This document shows, in pieces, positions 1 to 14,559 of a DNA stretch of 64,000 nucleotides. How positions within the stretch are numbered: the stretch's first letter is position 1; every line of letters begins with the position of its first letter. The position numbers were made by a program, and so were the translations under genes. Source of the stretch: Colius striatus (Eukaryota; Chordata; Aves; Coliiformes; Coliidae); assembly GCF_028858725.1 (NCBI RefSeq), contig NC_084767.1, positions 6,933,501-6,997,500 of the forward strand, in the 5' to 3' direction. The notes beneath the pieces were generated by a model that had not been told where the DNA came from, made no database searches, and saw only the letters and a program-made list of their open reading frames with translations.

Positions 1-3000
1 GAGAGAGCGTGGGGAGCAAGACAAAAAACTTCGCACTCTGGATGAGGATTTTGCTAAGACTGAAGCAAAGCTGAGTGCTGCAGTTCAGGAGAAAACATCT
101 CTTTTGGCAAATGTTGCATGCCTTAAAAAACAGCTTCTGGAACTAACAAGAACCAATGAACTACTGAAGTCAAAGGTATTCCAATGAGCACATATTTGCT
201 TTATCTTTGCTATTATTAAGATTCCTGGGCAAGAGGAAGCTTTGGTTGCTGATCAGCATCTGGTTTCATGTTCCTTGTGCCCTTTCATTGACAGAGGGAT
301 AGAGCATGTGTGGTTTGTGACTTGGTGTACTTCTGTCTAAAGATAGCAGGAGCTGCTAACATCCATCTGTAGGATGGGTAGAGATGAGTGCTATGAATGG
401 GAAGGGGACACTCTTAAAAGATTTTGTGAAGAGTAATTCTCATGAAGGAGTTATGCTTAATGGTTTTGTATTCATCGCTAATAAGCTGTCTGAAGATGGA
501 GTGCAGAAGAAAATGAGCAGCCTATGCATGGAGTTAATGAAGCTCAGAAACAAGAGGGATGCCAAGGAAAAGGTAAGACCATTTGCACTGCACAGAATAG
601 TTATTCTGAGCTGTTCAGGGAAAGACTGGAATGCTTACAACAGTTACAGATGATGTTTTGTTTCTGTCCTCAGTTCAGTAGTTTCTTTTACTTTCTGTAG
701 AGTGAAAATAGAGATCCAACAATGAATGTCCTTGATTTTGCTGTTGATGTGCAGAGTAAATATGAGTTCAAGTATAGAAGCCTAGAAATACCTTTGTTAC
801 AGTATCCATCTATTAATCAGACTGTTAGTTTCTTTGGAAGTCAGTGTTCCTAAATATAGTTTGAACACATTTGTGCTTTCTGGTGGTGGTGGTTGGTTTT
901 AACAAACCTTTACAGAGGGACACATAAAATTAGGTTTAGCATAGTAGCAATTGCTGTCATGAAACTGAAGTTACAAATAATTTCAGTTTATCACTATCTT
1001 AGTGAATTTTTTTTACTAAATCCCACTCTGGTGGTGGTATTTGTCTTTTTATTTAAGAGTGCACTTGCAAAGCAAGAAGACATGGAAATGAAGCTGCAGG
1101 AAGCACAAAGAAATCTAGAGTATTCAAAAGGAAAAGTAGCACAGTTAGAAGAAAAACTGTAAGTAGTAAAGGGAATTGACTTAGATGACATTATATTATC
1201 TAGCTGGGCTTAAATTCTTATGTTTTATAGGAAGCAGGGAAAATACAGACTACTTACCTTTTAAAAAGGAACAAAAATGATTAGTGTTTGTAACCTGGAG
1301 TAAATTGGATAGAACTCAGTTTTAACAACTGGTATATTCTTATAAAATAAACATACAAAATGTTGTTCCTCTAACGTGTGTAACGTATTGTAAAAAGACA
1401 AACTGTATCATTTCTTCCAGTGTGACCTGGGTGGAGTTTTCTTGGGTATGGAGTGGGGACTAAAGACATATTTTGAGAAAAGAATTGTTTTTTATATTGG
1501 AGCAAGACATTCATGTAGCCTGAATATTTCAATGTCTGGCCCTTTAGACTCCTAAGTTGGGAATAAGCAAGAACGAAAATGCATTGGACTGGGAGTTAAA
1601 ATCCAAATTCAGTAGCCAGATGAGTCAATAAACATGTGTTCTCCAGCTAAGTGTAGTGAGGTGCAGTTGTGGTATCTTCAAAGTTGCCTCATAGTAGCCA
1701 CATTCTCTGAAGAAAGGCAACTGCAGAGTGTCCTGTCTTAAGCAGCTGTATGTAGGCAGAAAGAGTTCCAAATCAACACTTATTCTGCCTGAGTTGTCAT
1801 TTGCTGCAGAGGAACAGTTTGCTAACATCTAGGCTACTTCTCAGGATGGTGACCCAAGAAGGATGAACTCAAGGTATATTTTCAGACAATTTTATGACTT
1901 GCACTACAGCATCTTTCTTGTGGTTTCTGCATTTACTTAACATCCAAGTACTCAAAGATAAGCAGAATTCTTATGCTTCTGTCAGAGTTAAGATACTTGA
2001 AGTTAATAATGCAGGTAGTGCAATCTGCAAAAGGAGGAGAGGTGATAATGTGCCTAGCAAATGCAGCTGTTTTAGTGTACTTTGCTTGTGGCACAATATG
2101 GCTCAGCATCTTTACTACAAATGAGAAGGCCATAAGTATCAAAAGAGGGTAGAATCACATCTTAAAGCCAACACCAGCTTGTCAGCCGAATTGAAATATG
2201 GAAAGTATGTATCACTGTTAAGTTGTGATTCAGTGCTGTATTTCTACTAGTAACATATTTGCGATAACCAAGTAGCTCTGAATTTAAGTACATCCTTCAA
2301 GAAAACTTGTTTATTCTAGGTCAGCTACTGAGAGAGAGAAAGTTGAAGACAAGTCTGACACTGAAAAACTCTTGGAGTATATCACAGAGCTCAGGTAACG
2401 TGAATGTGTTTTTCTTGGATTGGACTGTAAGTGAGCCTTGCTTACGTCTGGTGAAGTGGCACCTTGACAACAATTATGTTTAACAGTATTAAAATAGAGG
2501 GGTAAAAGAAATCAAGTATCTTTCCACACACTGGAAAGGAGTCATAAAGTACTATGCTAATGAATTTTTAAGTGTTTTGTGCTTTCCCAGACTAAGAAAT
2601 ATTATAGAAGTGTTTTGTATCAGGGCCTTTGAATCATGTTTTTAGCCTGAGTTATTGATCCATAAATCAAGCTAAATCCTTTGCCTCTAAGGTACTGGCA
2701 GTCATGTCTTTTAGCCTTCTCTTGCAAAGCAACGTACAGTAGAACAGAAAAAACTAGGCCTGACTTTTGAGTGAACTTTACAGTACTCCTGTTTGCATTT
2801 AAGAGTTGTGATGAGTTATGTATGAGCATCACTCTGACTCTAAAGAATACCAATCCTGTGTTTTGTAACTGATTGACACTAACTAGTCTTCACAGTAATG
2901 TCTTTTACTCAGAACAGGGTGAAAGCACAAGAGTGTTTGAACTTAATAGGTCATTCTTTGCCCCCTTCCCTGTCAATTTACTCATTAAGAGATACAACAT

Positions 3001-6000
3001 TAACTGAATATATACTTTAAGACTGCTTGTTCTTGTACAATGTAGTGAATGTGCGTGCTTTACTGTGAAAACTCAGCTTTGTAAAGAAACTAGATTAAGC
3101 AGTCATTTGTAAATCAGATGTAGTGGCAAATTTTTTTAATCAAACCTTTTTATATTTGTTTGATGGTATAAATCTCTTTAAAACCAAAACATTGGTAGGT
3201 TTAATTAACTTGTCTCAAGGTACAAAAGCTTGTGTCTGGGGAACGTAGGTGAAGGCAGTTTTACTGTTGGAAACAAACAGTCCTAAGCATTTCTACTGAA
3301 GTGTAAGCTTATAACCCAAATGTAATGCTGACTGCTGAATTTTCTCCTGCAGTAATGTTGCAGAAACAGTGGAGAAATACAAAGTAGATGTTGCCCAGAT
3401 GGAAGAGATGCTGGTGAAGAAAGACAAAGATATTGGGAACCTGAGGGATGCCCTCAAAACGAAAGAGGAAGAATCGCTTAAACTGATAAAAGAACATAAT
3501 GAAAGGTGTCAATTGCTTCAACAAGAAAAAGGTAGTTGTTAGCACCTGTATGATGTTCATGTATGTGGGATCACTGATGTCTTACAACATCTCAAATAAG
3601 TTTGTTCTAAAATGTCTATTTAGACTGTTTTTTAACAAGCATGTCTGTGAGCTCCAGCTGAATACAGCTAGACAGATTTCTGACTATGGAAACTCCTTTG
3701 CATCTGACATCCGTTAAGTCCATTCTTATTGCTATAGAGGGTCACTAAGGCAGATAGCAGAGCATGAAGATTGTTTATACAGTAGAAATGGCTTTAATTT
3801 GAAAGGTGAACACAAATTACTTGTTCCTTACTCTTCATTGAGAAGAAATGTGATATTACTCAATCCACCCAGTTAGCAAATTGTGGGCTGGGAAGGTGTC
3901 CAGGAATTCTTCACTTCTTTTGCCCTTCTCTCTCAAAACCAGTAACTGCAGCCTGAGATGGATGCTCAGTTCTCTGTACCAATTGGCTTGTAGCTGCTAG
4001 TACTATGTGGAAGAAGCTTTTGAGAAATCATTTATTTTTTTCCCAGCCACAATGCTGTTCTGATGAAGGGTAATATCTTCATGCAAGGATTCATGCTGTT
4101 CAAATGACTTTAAAGCGGTGTGCTTTCAGCCAACTTTTGAGGAGTGTCCAGAGGATGAAATATGTGGTGTGTTTGGTTTTGTTTTCTGACTTGACTAGCT
4201 TATTTTCAAGCCAGAATAGAGGCAGTATGAAGAACAATTGTTCTTGAGGACAGAGAAGGAAATTTGTATTATATAGACAATCCTCTTTGCAGAGAAAGAG
4301 TTGACTGAGACCAGAGGAAAAATGAACATGGAAATAGAAGACCTAAAAAAGAAAATTAGCTTAGAAGAACAAGAACACCAAAAACTGCTTCAGAAACATG
4401 AGGAGATAATCTATCAGTTGCAGCAAGAGAAGGTAAATGCAGACAATAAATTAATCTAAAAATAAGTTCTAATACAAATGACTTTCACTAAGGGTTCTTA
4501 TTTTGGTTACTCATGAGATAGCTGTGTTAATAATGACCTAGTGTGTGGTAAGAAGTGGGTTCTGTCCAGCAGAAATTGTGTGTGGTCCAATAGCTCTAAA
4601 AATCATAGCTGATATAATGAGCATTTTGCTTCTTCCTTGAGATTTGAACTTACTATTGTGCCTTAAAGTTTGAACACTGTAAATTAGCCTTGACTATCTA
4701 GATTTTTAAGCTTGGAATGTTTTTCTGTGATACTCTGGCATGCAGGAGTCATCTGCATCAATGCACCGGAGGTTACAAGAATTTCAAGATGAGGTAACAA
4801 GTGAGAGGCACCTTCTTGAAGAAGAGCTGAATGATACAATGAATGAGCTGAATAAATTACATGCTAAGGAGAAGCAAGCTGAAAGGATGGTCAAGCGCTT
4901 GGAAGAAGAAATCAAATCTCAAGCTCTTGAACTTGCACAGGTGGAAGCGAAGCTGAAAGGGTTTGTGAAATCAACTTTGGGCTTCTGAAGCTTGGAAAGG
5001 AGACATGTTAAATTAGTTTTATAAACAAAGATTCTTAGCCTGGTTCAGGTTTTGAAGAGTGTGGAACAGACAAACTTAGTTCTTGCTGACTGTTGATTAG
5101 TGATTAGATTTAATCACTAGCAATAATGACTGGAATCAGTTTTATATTGTCCTAAACTACTGAATGTGCCGAGATATGTTTGAAAGGCCAGCACTGGAAT
5201 AATGCAACGTTGCTGTGAAGGGTAAAATACATGTATGTTGTACTGGATGTTTCTATCTTGGAGAGTGCAATGACAGGGAAAGGTTTTAAAGCAGGTTGTT
5301 TCTTCCTTGAAGAATTGAAAGTTTACTATTAGTTCTTCATTTACTCTATATCTGTCTTGGAAAATCAATGGAGGGGGAAACTCTTAGATCTGCAATGAAG
5401 ATTGTGCTTTAATGCTTCAAGTTATGGCAGACAAATTACTGGATTGTCACAACTTACTGCTGCCACTGCAAGCATTTTGTAGCTGATAACAGCATTTGGC
5501 AATGAGTTCAGACATACTTACCTCAATGTGGAATGCTGGATTTTTTTTTCAGGAAGAGTACTGAGCTGGAAAAAGTCAATGAAATCCACAGCAACGCTGT
5601 TCTGCACATTCAAGAAGAGCATAGCAATACGCTGTGCAAACTTGGGAAGACTGTTGCTGAGTTTGAAAGGTATTAAAGTTTCATTAATGTTTAGGATAGG
5701 GATTACCTTTAAGATTACAATAAAAAATGTCACGTTTATTCACGTGCCTTGGTATTTAACACTGCATATTAGAGGAGAGGGGTTTGTGATGGAATACTTA
5801 ATGGCATGCAGAAATTGGTTTATTCCTTTTGAGCACCAGTCAAGAGTAATGCCATGCTCTATATCTAGTTCAGGACACTAGATATTTCTTCTGAAGTGTA
5901 ACTAATTATTCAAGTGCTTTTGAATCTCAGTGAGAGTTGTGACTAGTAATGGTATTCTCTTTGCACTCAAATGTCTGGCAAGAAGATTTCTTGGTTAGAA

Positions 6001-9000
6001 TCAAAATCAAGGTTATTTTCTTACAGTTCTTGTAGATTTTTTTCCTCTGAAAATATTTAGGTTGTGGAAGTGTTTAAAAAGTGATAGAGTTATTGCCAAG
6101 TACACAAGGCAACCCTCAAGGATGCAGTGGGATATTTGCCAATGCAAGCTGCAAATAGCAGAACTTCTGGTGTTTAAAGTAGCTTCCAGATATAGTAGGT
6201 CCTGTGTTTTAAAATAGCTACAAAAATATCTGCATTGCAGAATATATCATAGTTTTACTATTTATGACTTAATGAAAATGTGTGTTGGGTTTTTTTAACC
6301 TTGGGTTTAACAATGGCAGAGCACTGTCGTGTCTCCAGATAGTGAAGTTTTTTATAACTGTTAGCAGGAGCTTGTATTTCTTTTCTAAGGCCTGAACGTG
6401 TCAATCTGTATTTTGTCTAAAGTAACAGGATTTTTCTTACTTGTGTTGTAACATCAGCTACAAGAAGACAGCAGCTGAAGAAATGTGCAGTCTTCAACTG
6501 GAGAACACCTCTCTGAAAGAAGAAGTTGCCAACCTAAAAAAAATAGGCCAAGATAATCTACAGCTTCTTCAGGAAGCAGAATACACTAAAAACAAAGCAA
6601 AAGAAGAATGTGCAAGGTACTAGACAGACAAACTTTTCCTAAACTGAGGAAGACTTGGGCTTCTTAACTAGAGCTTGACATGGTGCTTTACCACATAAAA
6701 TCAGTATTTGGGGTACTCTTAAGCTTCTTCCTTTTTCCAGTGCAGAGGGTTGAAAGTATAGATAGACAAAATTAAGTTTATATGCATTAGAAAACTAATG
6801 TGTTGAATCAATTGCTTAGACTTTTTCCTTTATGTAGACCATGTAAAAAAGAAAAATGCTTAACTGAAATATATTGAAGGGTTTGTCATTATCAGCAATA
6901 TCAGTGACAGTAGCTGCTCCACAAGTAAGGTCCATAGGGGTGGACAAACAAACACTTAAAATATAGGTCACTTTTTGCCACTCTGAATAATGCATCACCT
7001 CAAATTCTGTTCACAAGCAGATGCCAATTAAGCATCCATGAATTTCCATACTGCAGTGGAAACAAAGATCCTCTGCCTAATAGGAGGCACCACAGCACAG
7101 CCGATTAGTAACCTGCAAAAAGTTGTCTTAGGCCAGTAGCTGAAGGCTTCTCTGACTCTTTAACAGCAGCTTAATGGTGTATGTTCTCCTTGTAGCCCAT
7201 GGTGCAGAGCATGAGCAAGTCCTTTGTTGTGGGCAAATAACTGTTTGAGGAAGTGAGGAGTTTGGTCTTAAAAGGTCCTGGTGTACAATCACCTGGTTTA
7301 GGCAGCTGTGGTAACTGTGTGAGGTGGGTTGTGTTATGGAACATAGTGTGTGCATGCTGGAAGATTCTGTTTCTCCCTGGGTTTAATGAAGTTTCTAGGT
7401 ACTTAGGAAGTTAAAGCTGGATTTAAATCAATAGCTGTGCTCTAATCTTTTTAACTGTTACACAGGGATAAATTCCTTAACAGCATTGAAATGCTGCTTT
7501 GGACAAACTGAACTGGGCATTTCTGATTTTCTCAACTCTGACTCTTTGATTCATAAAATGTCTCTGTAAGTTTTCCTAATGCTTCTGCTGTCTTTACCCA
7601 TAGCCAGTACATTAAGAATGTCCCCAGGACAATTACTGCTTACCCCAGCTTATTTCAAAATGTGCATGCTCCTTAAGGTGTTGCTCTTTCCTCTCCACCT
7701 GCTTAATGCTGCCTACAGTTTCCAACAGAGATTGTAAAAGAAAAGCTACTGAAGAGTTTTCAGTTTGCTGATTGCAGGTGGCATGGACAGGATTGTTAGT
7801 CTCTACTAAGGTGATAAAACAAACCACTGAGGTTGGAGAGGGATGGCAATGTTTTTAGGTGTGGAGTTTTTGAACCCTCAAGTACATCTACACTGAAGTC
7901 TTGACAAGTCTGATTGAGCAGAGCTCTGCCTGTAAAGTTGAATGACTGAAGTTTAGTCTTACACTAAAAGCTGTTGGCATTACACAGTCATGAGTAAGAA
8001 ACGTATAATAGAAATACATATATATAATAAAAACTATGATAATCTTTCTTTGCGTCAAAAGCAATGCTTGCTTCCTCATAGAAGTTAAAAATACTGTGCA
8101 TCTTGAACTTCATTGCCTTCTGCATTGTTCTTTTGTAGCACTGTTTGTGCAAGCCTTTATTTCAGTTTTCCTGCTAACAGCCTTTCAGTCAGGGTTACTG
8201 TGGTTTTCAGGTTTAGAATAGTGTAATTTAAAAGAAGAAGAAATAAGGGTTCATTAAGGATGGATACTATTTTCTTCAGGATGCTCTTAGAAGTCCAGAC
8301 CAAGCTTGCACTGAAAGAAACAGAAATGGAGAAAACAAAGGAGTCTTGCTTTGCTCAAATGACAAAACTTCAGGAAAAACTGGAGGAGCAAACTGAAGAT
8401 CTGAAAAGAGAACTCGAAGTGGAAAGATCAAGGTGACTTTACTCAAGCTAGGCTTGCATATTATAACACATCAAAGTTTTAGTGTGAGGAAGTGCTGAGA
8501 GCTAACGAGCACGATGAAACTCCACTTCTTGTTTTACAGGAAAACCATAAATGAAGATGTGACCTCTGGTTTAAAAGAAGAGATAAAAACCTGGCGTAAA
8601 CTATATGAAGATTTACATAACAAAGTGAAGCCTTTTCAGGTGTGTCATGAAGTCGATGTTTACTGGTGTCTGTTGACTTAAGACTTGTGGAGTTGACTCA
8701 AGTTCTACTGGAGAAGTAATCATGCTGTTTCTCATTCTAAGGCATTTATCTTGCAACAGTTTCCTGAGTTACTCTCCCTTATGCCAGCTACTCCCCAGCC
8801 CAATTTTTCTTTGTAGATTTCATTCAATACAAAACTATGGTTAATTTTAAAGATATCTAAAAATAACGCCATTTGTTTCAGCAACAACTGGATGCGTTTG
8901 AGGCAGAGAAGAATGCACTCCTAAATGAACATGGTGCAGCCCAAGAAGAACTGAATAAACTAAGTGATGCATATGCTAAACTACTTGGCCACCAGAACCA

Positions 9001-11410
9001 GAAGCAAAAAATCAAGCATGTTATAAAGCTGAAGGAAGAGAATACCCACCTGAAGCAGGTTTGTACAATGAGAAGTTAGAAGTTTGGGAGTTATTAATTT
9101 GCTTGGTTCCTTTGCTCTATACTTACAGACTAATCCTGCCAAGTATCTGCTTCCTTTGGTTCTCAAGTTCCCTGCAAGGACTAGATTAGAACAAACCATC
9201 AGCTTCCCAAAGCACCAAGAGAATCTGGTTTAATTTCCACTGAATATATGGTATGCCAAGTGATCACCAGTGCAAATGACTACCCTTCCTCTTAGCTTAT
9301 GGGGTTTTTCTTACCTCTTTTGGAGGTTCTAGACTTATAAACTGCCTGGTGAAAGCAGCACCTAGAAGTTTTGGACTGCCATACTGTTCAGTGGTGTTAG
9401 ACAATGATGATTTGGTGCTCTTACTTTCTCTACGTGTGTATGCTTGGTTTTGGTTTGTATTGGTAATACCTCCAATAATTGTGTATGTATGTTTGTGCTT
9501 AGAATTACTCAAAAGTGCTTCTTCAGTAAATGATGAAGCAGGCCTTTTCTCATAATCTTAATTTAACTTCCAAGTACTGTGTTTTCTCTAGGATGTCTCA
9601 AAGCTGCGTGCATTGCTAGCAAAAGAAAAGCAAACCACCAGAGATCTTCAGGAGCAGCTACGTGAAATTCAGGGCATTAGGCGTTTTGATCCTTCTAAAG
9701 CTTTCCAGCATGACAGCAAGGAAAACATTCTTCAGAAGACTCCTCTTAAAGAAGGTAAGGTTAGATATTGATGTAAGCATGTTCTTGTTGCTTCTTAAGT
9801 GTAATCAAAGAAGGCACGACAATCTTGCATAATCTGCTACATTTGGGAAAGGAAGGAAGGGGAATGGCATCTTGTGTGTGTCTCACGGCAGGTGTTGGAA
9901 GGTGGCATCAGTGGGGCACTTCCAGTGTACAGTTTGATACTGTGCTTTCCAGCCCAACTGCTTATAACCTGACCTGAGCAGATAGTACTTCAGGTTGGGG
10001 AGCAGAAAGTGTGTTAAATGGGACAGAGAGGAAGATGAGGAAGAGCAAGATGTGAACTTTGCCTTGCTATTGTCTACCTCCTACAATTTACCTTCTGTTA
10101 TACAGCTTAACCATTACAGCTGATGGGGTGACAAGCCAGGTCTTCTGCACAGATGACAGGTATTAAAAATGTCTCAAGCCAGAGCTTTGAGCCCTGGTTC
10201 TTTAGCTATTTGGCAGGACTTTATGTTACTATAGGTATGAAGGGAAGATGCAGATGGCTGTCAAGGGAAAGATGGCAAAAGTGTAGGGGCACGTGAAGGG
10301 AAGCAGTGTAGGAGAGTGTGGGAGGGTGTAGATCTCCAGCTATTCACTTCACATAATCCAGAGTCTAAAAGTCTGGCTTGACTCTTACGTGAAGTCTAGT
10401 GGCCTCCTTCCCTTAGCTGATGAGAAAGTACTCGGTATGAGGGGAGCAGTAGTAAAAAACCCAAACTTAGTAACATTTTTCCATTGCAGGTAATAGAAAC
10501 AAAATTAATCTCTTCTGAGTATCAAGAAGAAGATCAGAAATCACCAATGAATTTGTGTACTATAGATTTCAGTAGACTACTTCAAGGTACTTGGATGCTG
10601 TATATAATACAAATTAGTAGGAGCACTAGCAAAATTATTTTAGAATTATGTATTTTTACAGAAGACTGTGCTTGGTTACATTCTTACTGAGAAGCCATAG
10701 GTGACTGTGTTCCAGACTCCTGGTAACATCATTGCACTCGAACTCTGGAAAGTGTTCATGGTTTCACTTTTAGCATGCTGAAGCTGTTCAGAGCAGCCTA
10801 AGTTCAGAAAAAGTAAGCACTGAGGAATAAGTAAGGATGATACGGGAGATTTGATTTCATGAAAGATGCTTTTTGGCAGCTATTTCATGTATACAGTTCC
10901 ATGTTAAATTAAATTTGCTGTTTATGGTTGCTTCAATACCAAAGACAAGAATGCTGCCAAGAGACCCTCTCCTCTCTGGCCTACATGATAGAGAACCAAT
11001 GTAGAAAAAGGGACTGTACAGCTAGTTTTTATGTTCTTAACAGGATCTATATTCAGGACATGCTAATTTAAATCCCAGGGCTGTTGATCTTCAGAAGAGG
11101 ATTTTCAGGTCAAACTCAAATTGACTGTGCTTACCTAAATGTTTGCATACTTTGAAGATTAGTGTCTTAAGAGAAATATCTATTTAATTAAGGGTGTGCT
11201 TTTACTGGGCTCTTAAATTGTAATATCTTTGTAGCCAGTTGTTGTAATTGATCAGTGCTACATCAAGAAGAATAACAACAGAACTTGTCTTAATTGAGCA
11301 CACTGTACATATATTTGCTGTATAGAGAATTTTGGCATGGTGGAAAGAATGTGTTCAACTGCAGCTAAAATTAAGAACCTTTTAGCACAATAAAATTTTT
11401 AACTTCAAAG
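1..11410 (+). CDS. HMMR: HMMR (RHAMM), 3' portion: 14 coding exons plus 3'UTR
   Basis: Hyaluronan-mediated motility receptor is a coiled-coil protein of spindle microtubules and centrosomes that also binds hyaluronan. Coding segments by eye: 1-175 (frame from base 2), 486-572, 1058-1158, 2320-2394, 3353-3531, 4293-4432, 4746-4960, 5553-5669, 6458-6616, 8280-8432, 8540-8639, 8882-9058, 9592-9754 and 10490-10518 (TGA 10516-10518). Phases join without a frame break and give 622 residues, nearly all heptad-like coiled coil rich in E, K, L and Q. Family hallmarks are [15 protein letters not shown] in the first exon, [17 protein letters not shown] in the second, and the C-terminal [36 protein letters not shown] and TPLKEG. 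Human HMMR is about 724 residues, so roughly 100 N-terminal residues are missing to the left. The last exon encodes only a short tail ending NKINLF, unlike the human tail. All introns are GT-AG; the longest, 6617-8279, shows nothing recognisable. Confidence 0.96.
9002..9630 (+). other. HMMR: HMMR C-terminal hyaluronan-binding basic clusters (two exons)
   Basis: Two basic clusters correspond to the BX7B-type hyaluronan-binding motifs known for RHAMM. The first, [11 protein letters not shown], is encoded at 9002-9034 near the end of the exon 8882-9058. The second, [10 protein letters not shown], is encoded at 9601-9630 at the start of the exon 9592-9754. The intron 9059-9591 separates them, and it is phase 0. 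In the second cluster an acidic E interrupts what I recall as a KKK run in human, so the motif keeps its flanking basic residues but is weaker in charge. The same C-terminal region is reported to target HMMR to centrosomes. That it binds hyaluronan in this species is inferred from the family. Confidence 0.7.
11389..11394 (+). terminator. HMMR: HMMR polyadenylation signal AATAAA
   Basis: A canonical AATAAA lies about 870 bases past the HMMR stop codon, followed by a T-rich stretch and TTGTCTATTT. I saw no better AATAAA between 10519 and this site, so the 3'UTR is taken as 10519 to about 11410. The cleavage point is inferred. Confidence 0.75.
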
Positions 11411-14400
11411 AACTTGTCTATTTCCTTTGCAAGCTCAAAGACTGAGTATTCTCTAACCTTACCAAAATTACTTAGCTGAACTATACAGTACATACAACAT
11501 ACAATACAACTTCCAAGCTTACTGGCAGTTGTGCTTGTCATTTTATATCCTTTTTAGGTTCTCAAAAGCATGCCTATATTAACAAAATAACAGGGAAATT
11601 GTAGCAAATAATTACTCAAGTCTTACAGCAACATTGGGGTTTGGTTTAGCTTTAAAACATAAATAGTGTAGAGCAAACTAGGGAGAGGAGAGTGTAAGTA
11701 AAGGGGAAAGCTTGAGTGCTTTGTGTCAGCTGCAATCCAAGTGGTTTTGCCAGTTTCATGCACCTAAGAAATACCTATTAAGAACTGAAACCTTAACAGG
11801 GGCAGCTCAGCTGACTTGGATTCACTGTAGGAGTCAATTACCTTCATGTTGTGCAACACACTTTTTTAACTGAAAAAATATTTAATGTAACATAGTTTCT
11901 CTGATCACCCATTTCACTGTATTGTAGCAACATCTGGGTTGTACTTAGTTTAAATGTAAAATGAAAAGCTGCTAGAATCTTGAACCTGGCTGACCTAATT
12001 GGAGCCCCCCTGCTGTTTCCTAAGAAAGGAAAACTGCATCAGGCTCAGTGCCAGTGCTTTGGATAAACTTTATACACACAATGGCCACTCTTGCTCCTGC
12101 TGGCTGTTCTCAACTGAAAATTTAAGTTCATACTGAGCTGTTTAAATGGTACCATGGGGAACAAACCAAAAGCTTAACAGGATTCAGAGCCACGTGTGAT
12201 TAGGCTTGGATTAGCATTTTGGTTACAAAGGTCAACTGAGCTATTGCTTCTTCCAGTCCCTTTACTCTCCGCAGGCAAAAGCAGACAAAGGGGCAAATGG
12301 GCGGTTGAACTGCGATAATTTCCCAGGCTGATAATGCCCTCTCTAGTTTGAGGCAATGCCTGAAATGCTGGTGGGAATGGAGCAGGTAAGGCTTTGGATG
12401 TTCACATTACCAGATTGTTGCCACACTTTGATTACAGAATCTAGGAGAAAAGGAAACAGGAGAGCAAGAGGCTTAATTATGCTTTAGCCTCTGCACATTA
12501 CAATCTGAATGTTAATTTAATGAGTGGTATGTTTAGTCACCCGGTGATGCCTTATGCTCTAATGACTGTAATATGGACTAGGATAAAAATCTTGTTTATT
12601 ACATTAGATCTGTGTTTCAGTAAGTGATGGTAATGATAATACAGAAACTGAGTATATAAGCTGGAATGCTGCTGAATTCAGTGTAAGTATTTGAGAAAAA
12701 CACAGCCTGTCTTCTGTTAAGAAGCAAAATTGCACATAGTTTTTTAACTGTTAGCTGACACAAATGGGAAGGTATTTTAACAGGCCAATTTATGGCTCTA
12801 GTTTGAGATCCCAGTGTTACGTTTTCAGTGCACTTCTGCACCTCATTGTTTTTAAGATATACAGTGAGCAATTTTAGTCTGTGTTGGGAGGATGGGGTGT
12901 AATGTTACATGTGCCTGGAGTTACCTTAGTGCTTCTGAACAGTTCAGCATTTCTTTGTAGATTTTTTTTTTATTCTTAAAGTTACAAATTAATGAGATTT
13001 TTCTAAGAACATTCTAAGATTGGGAATTACTTGTCCATACCTTATTTTTCAACAACAAGCTATCTGTGTTCCATGAAGGCAGTAAGTGGCTGAAGTGATC
13101 TATATTATTTTTTGGACTGTGGATGCCAGTGTTTTGTCCTAGGTAAAAGTCCTTTGCTACATGATTTGATTCAGTAGATTTTCTGATTTCTCTAACTGTT
13201 CCTGTAGTATCAGCTGGTTTTCTCCCATGAATAATTAATCAATCAAATTTATCAGGTGAATACATGACTATGAACTTGGATAAAATAAGTCTTGGCCATT
13301 AATTCTTATGCATCTACTTAAGTCCTGTAGTTAAAAACTGTTAGGCACCAAGTCTTTGTCTGGGTCTGAAGTATAATAGTGAAAAGCTCTGTATTCAGAT
13401 TCATGTTGCTTCAAAATCTTGCAGTTATAAAAATCAACTTTGTGATGTTGTAAGCATAAAATTATATGTAAAGGCTGACTGCTATAAGCAGCGATTACTT
13501 TCTCCAAGGCAACCTCCCTTCCTCACAGGGATTTGCCAGTTGTTTTCATCTCATGCTATGGTTAAAGGCTATTTCAAAATGTGCTGCGTTTTCCACCATT
13601 CTAAAAGGAAAATGAAATCATTGCTGTTGAATCTGTGCCAGAGCTATATTAAGTGTAGCTCTTAGCAATTAAGGTATATTGATCTATTGGTGAAGTTTCA
13701 TTTTACCCATAGCAGGATGTGATCCTTCTTATTATACCAAGGAAAGGTTACAGGTTTCAGTCTGCAAATGTGGTAACATGGAAACTGGCCTGTGTTATGA
13801 TAACTGGTATTGCTCCAGCACCAAACCATGCTGAAGCCTAGCTGCTTCTGCAGTAGCCTGGGCGTTGGGCTGCAGCGAGAGAGGGCAAGGCACAGGGTCC
13901 TTCTACCTTGTTTCTCAGCTTCCAGGATACAGATAACCTGTCCAAGGTCCAAAATGCAGGTTTCCCTTCCACTGCATGTGGAGCATGGTTGAAGGCCGTA
14001 TTATTCATGAACTTCCTGACAAATGTTACAGAGGCAGCTTGCAAGCAAAGCACTCTCTTAATTATGGTAATATATCCACTAACCTGACCCCTCGCTTCTT
14101 TTCACCCCTGTTCAAAGAAAAGCAGCTTCAGCACCTACAGTACCTTTTCTAGGTTGCTTCCTGCAGCTCACAGGCTCTATACTTGTGTGAGAGTCAGACC
14201 AGCTGCTACTTTGGTGTAAACACTTACTCCGTAGTCTTTCTGAAGTGAAGGTAAGGATAAATTGTGTTTCCTAGTCATTCCAGCACACAGCTCTGCCTGA
14301 AGGGTGAGTCCTTCCCCTCTTAGTGCTGTATTGGAGCTGTTTTTCTAGAATCGAAGCTGTTCTGTCTGGCTCTAAGCTTTACCAAATCAGGTGCTAGGGC

Positions 14401-14439
14401 GTCACGTTTTTCTGGGGGCTTTCTTTTAGGTTTCCAAAA
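11411..14439. other. Intergenic gap between HMMR and MAT2B
   Basis: Three kilobases of AT-rich single-copy-looking DNA. The open frames here are short, lack splice-consistent partners and match nothing I recognise. No repeat family, tRNA or CpG-rich stretch is visible until about 14440. MAT2B upstream control elements could lie here, but none is identifiable by eye. Confidence 0.7.
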
Positions 14440-14559
14440 GGGAGCGCGTCAGGTTCAAGGCGCTGGCCCCAGTGCTGCCAGGCTCCGGCGGGCTTCGCGG
14501 GGCAGGCCCGTCCCTCGCCACAGCCCCACCCCTGGGCTCCTCCCCGTGCCCAGGCGGAG

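Noticed and set aside
1933..2142. Open frames inside HMMR introns (for example 1894-2142 on both strands) as extra exons.
   Set aside because: The flanking exons 1058-1158 and 2320-2394 join exactly in phase 2 and match family sequence without any insert.
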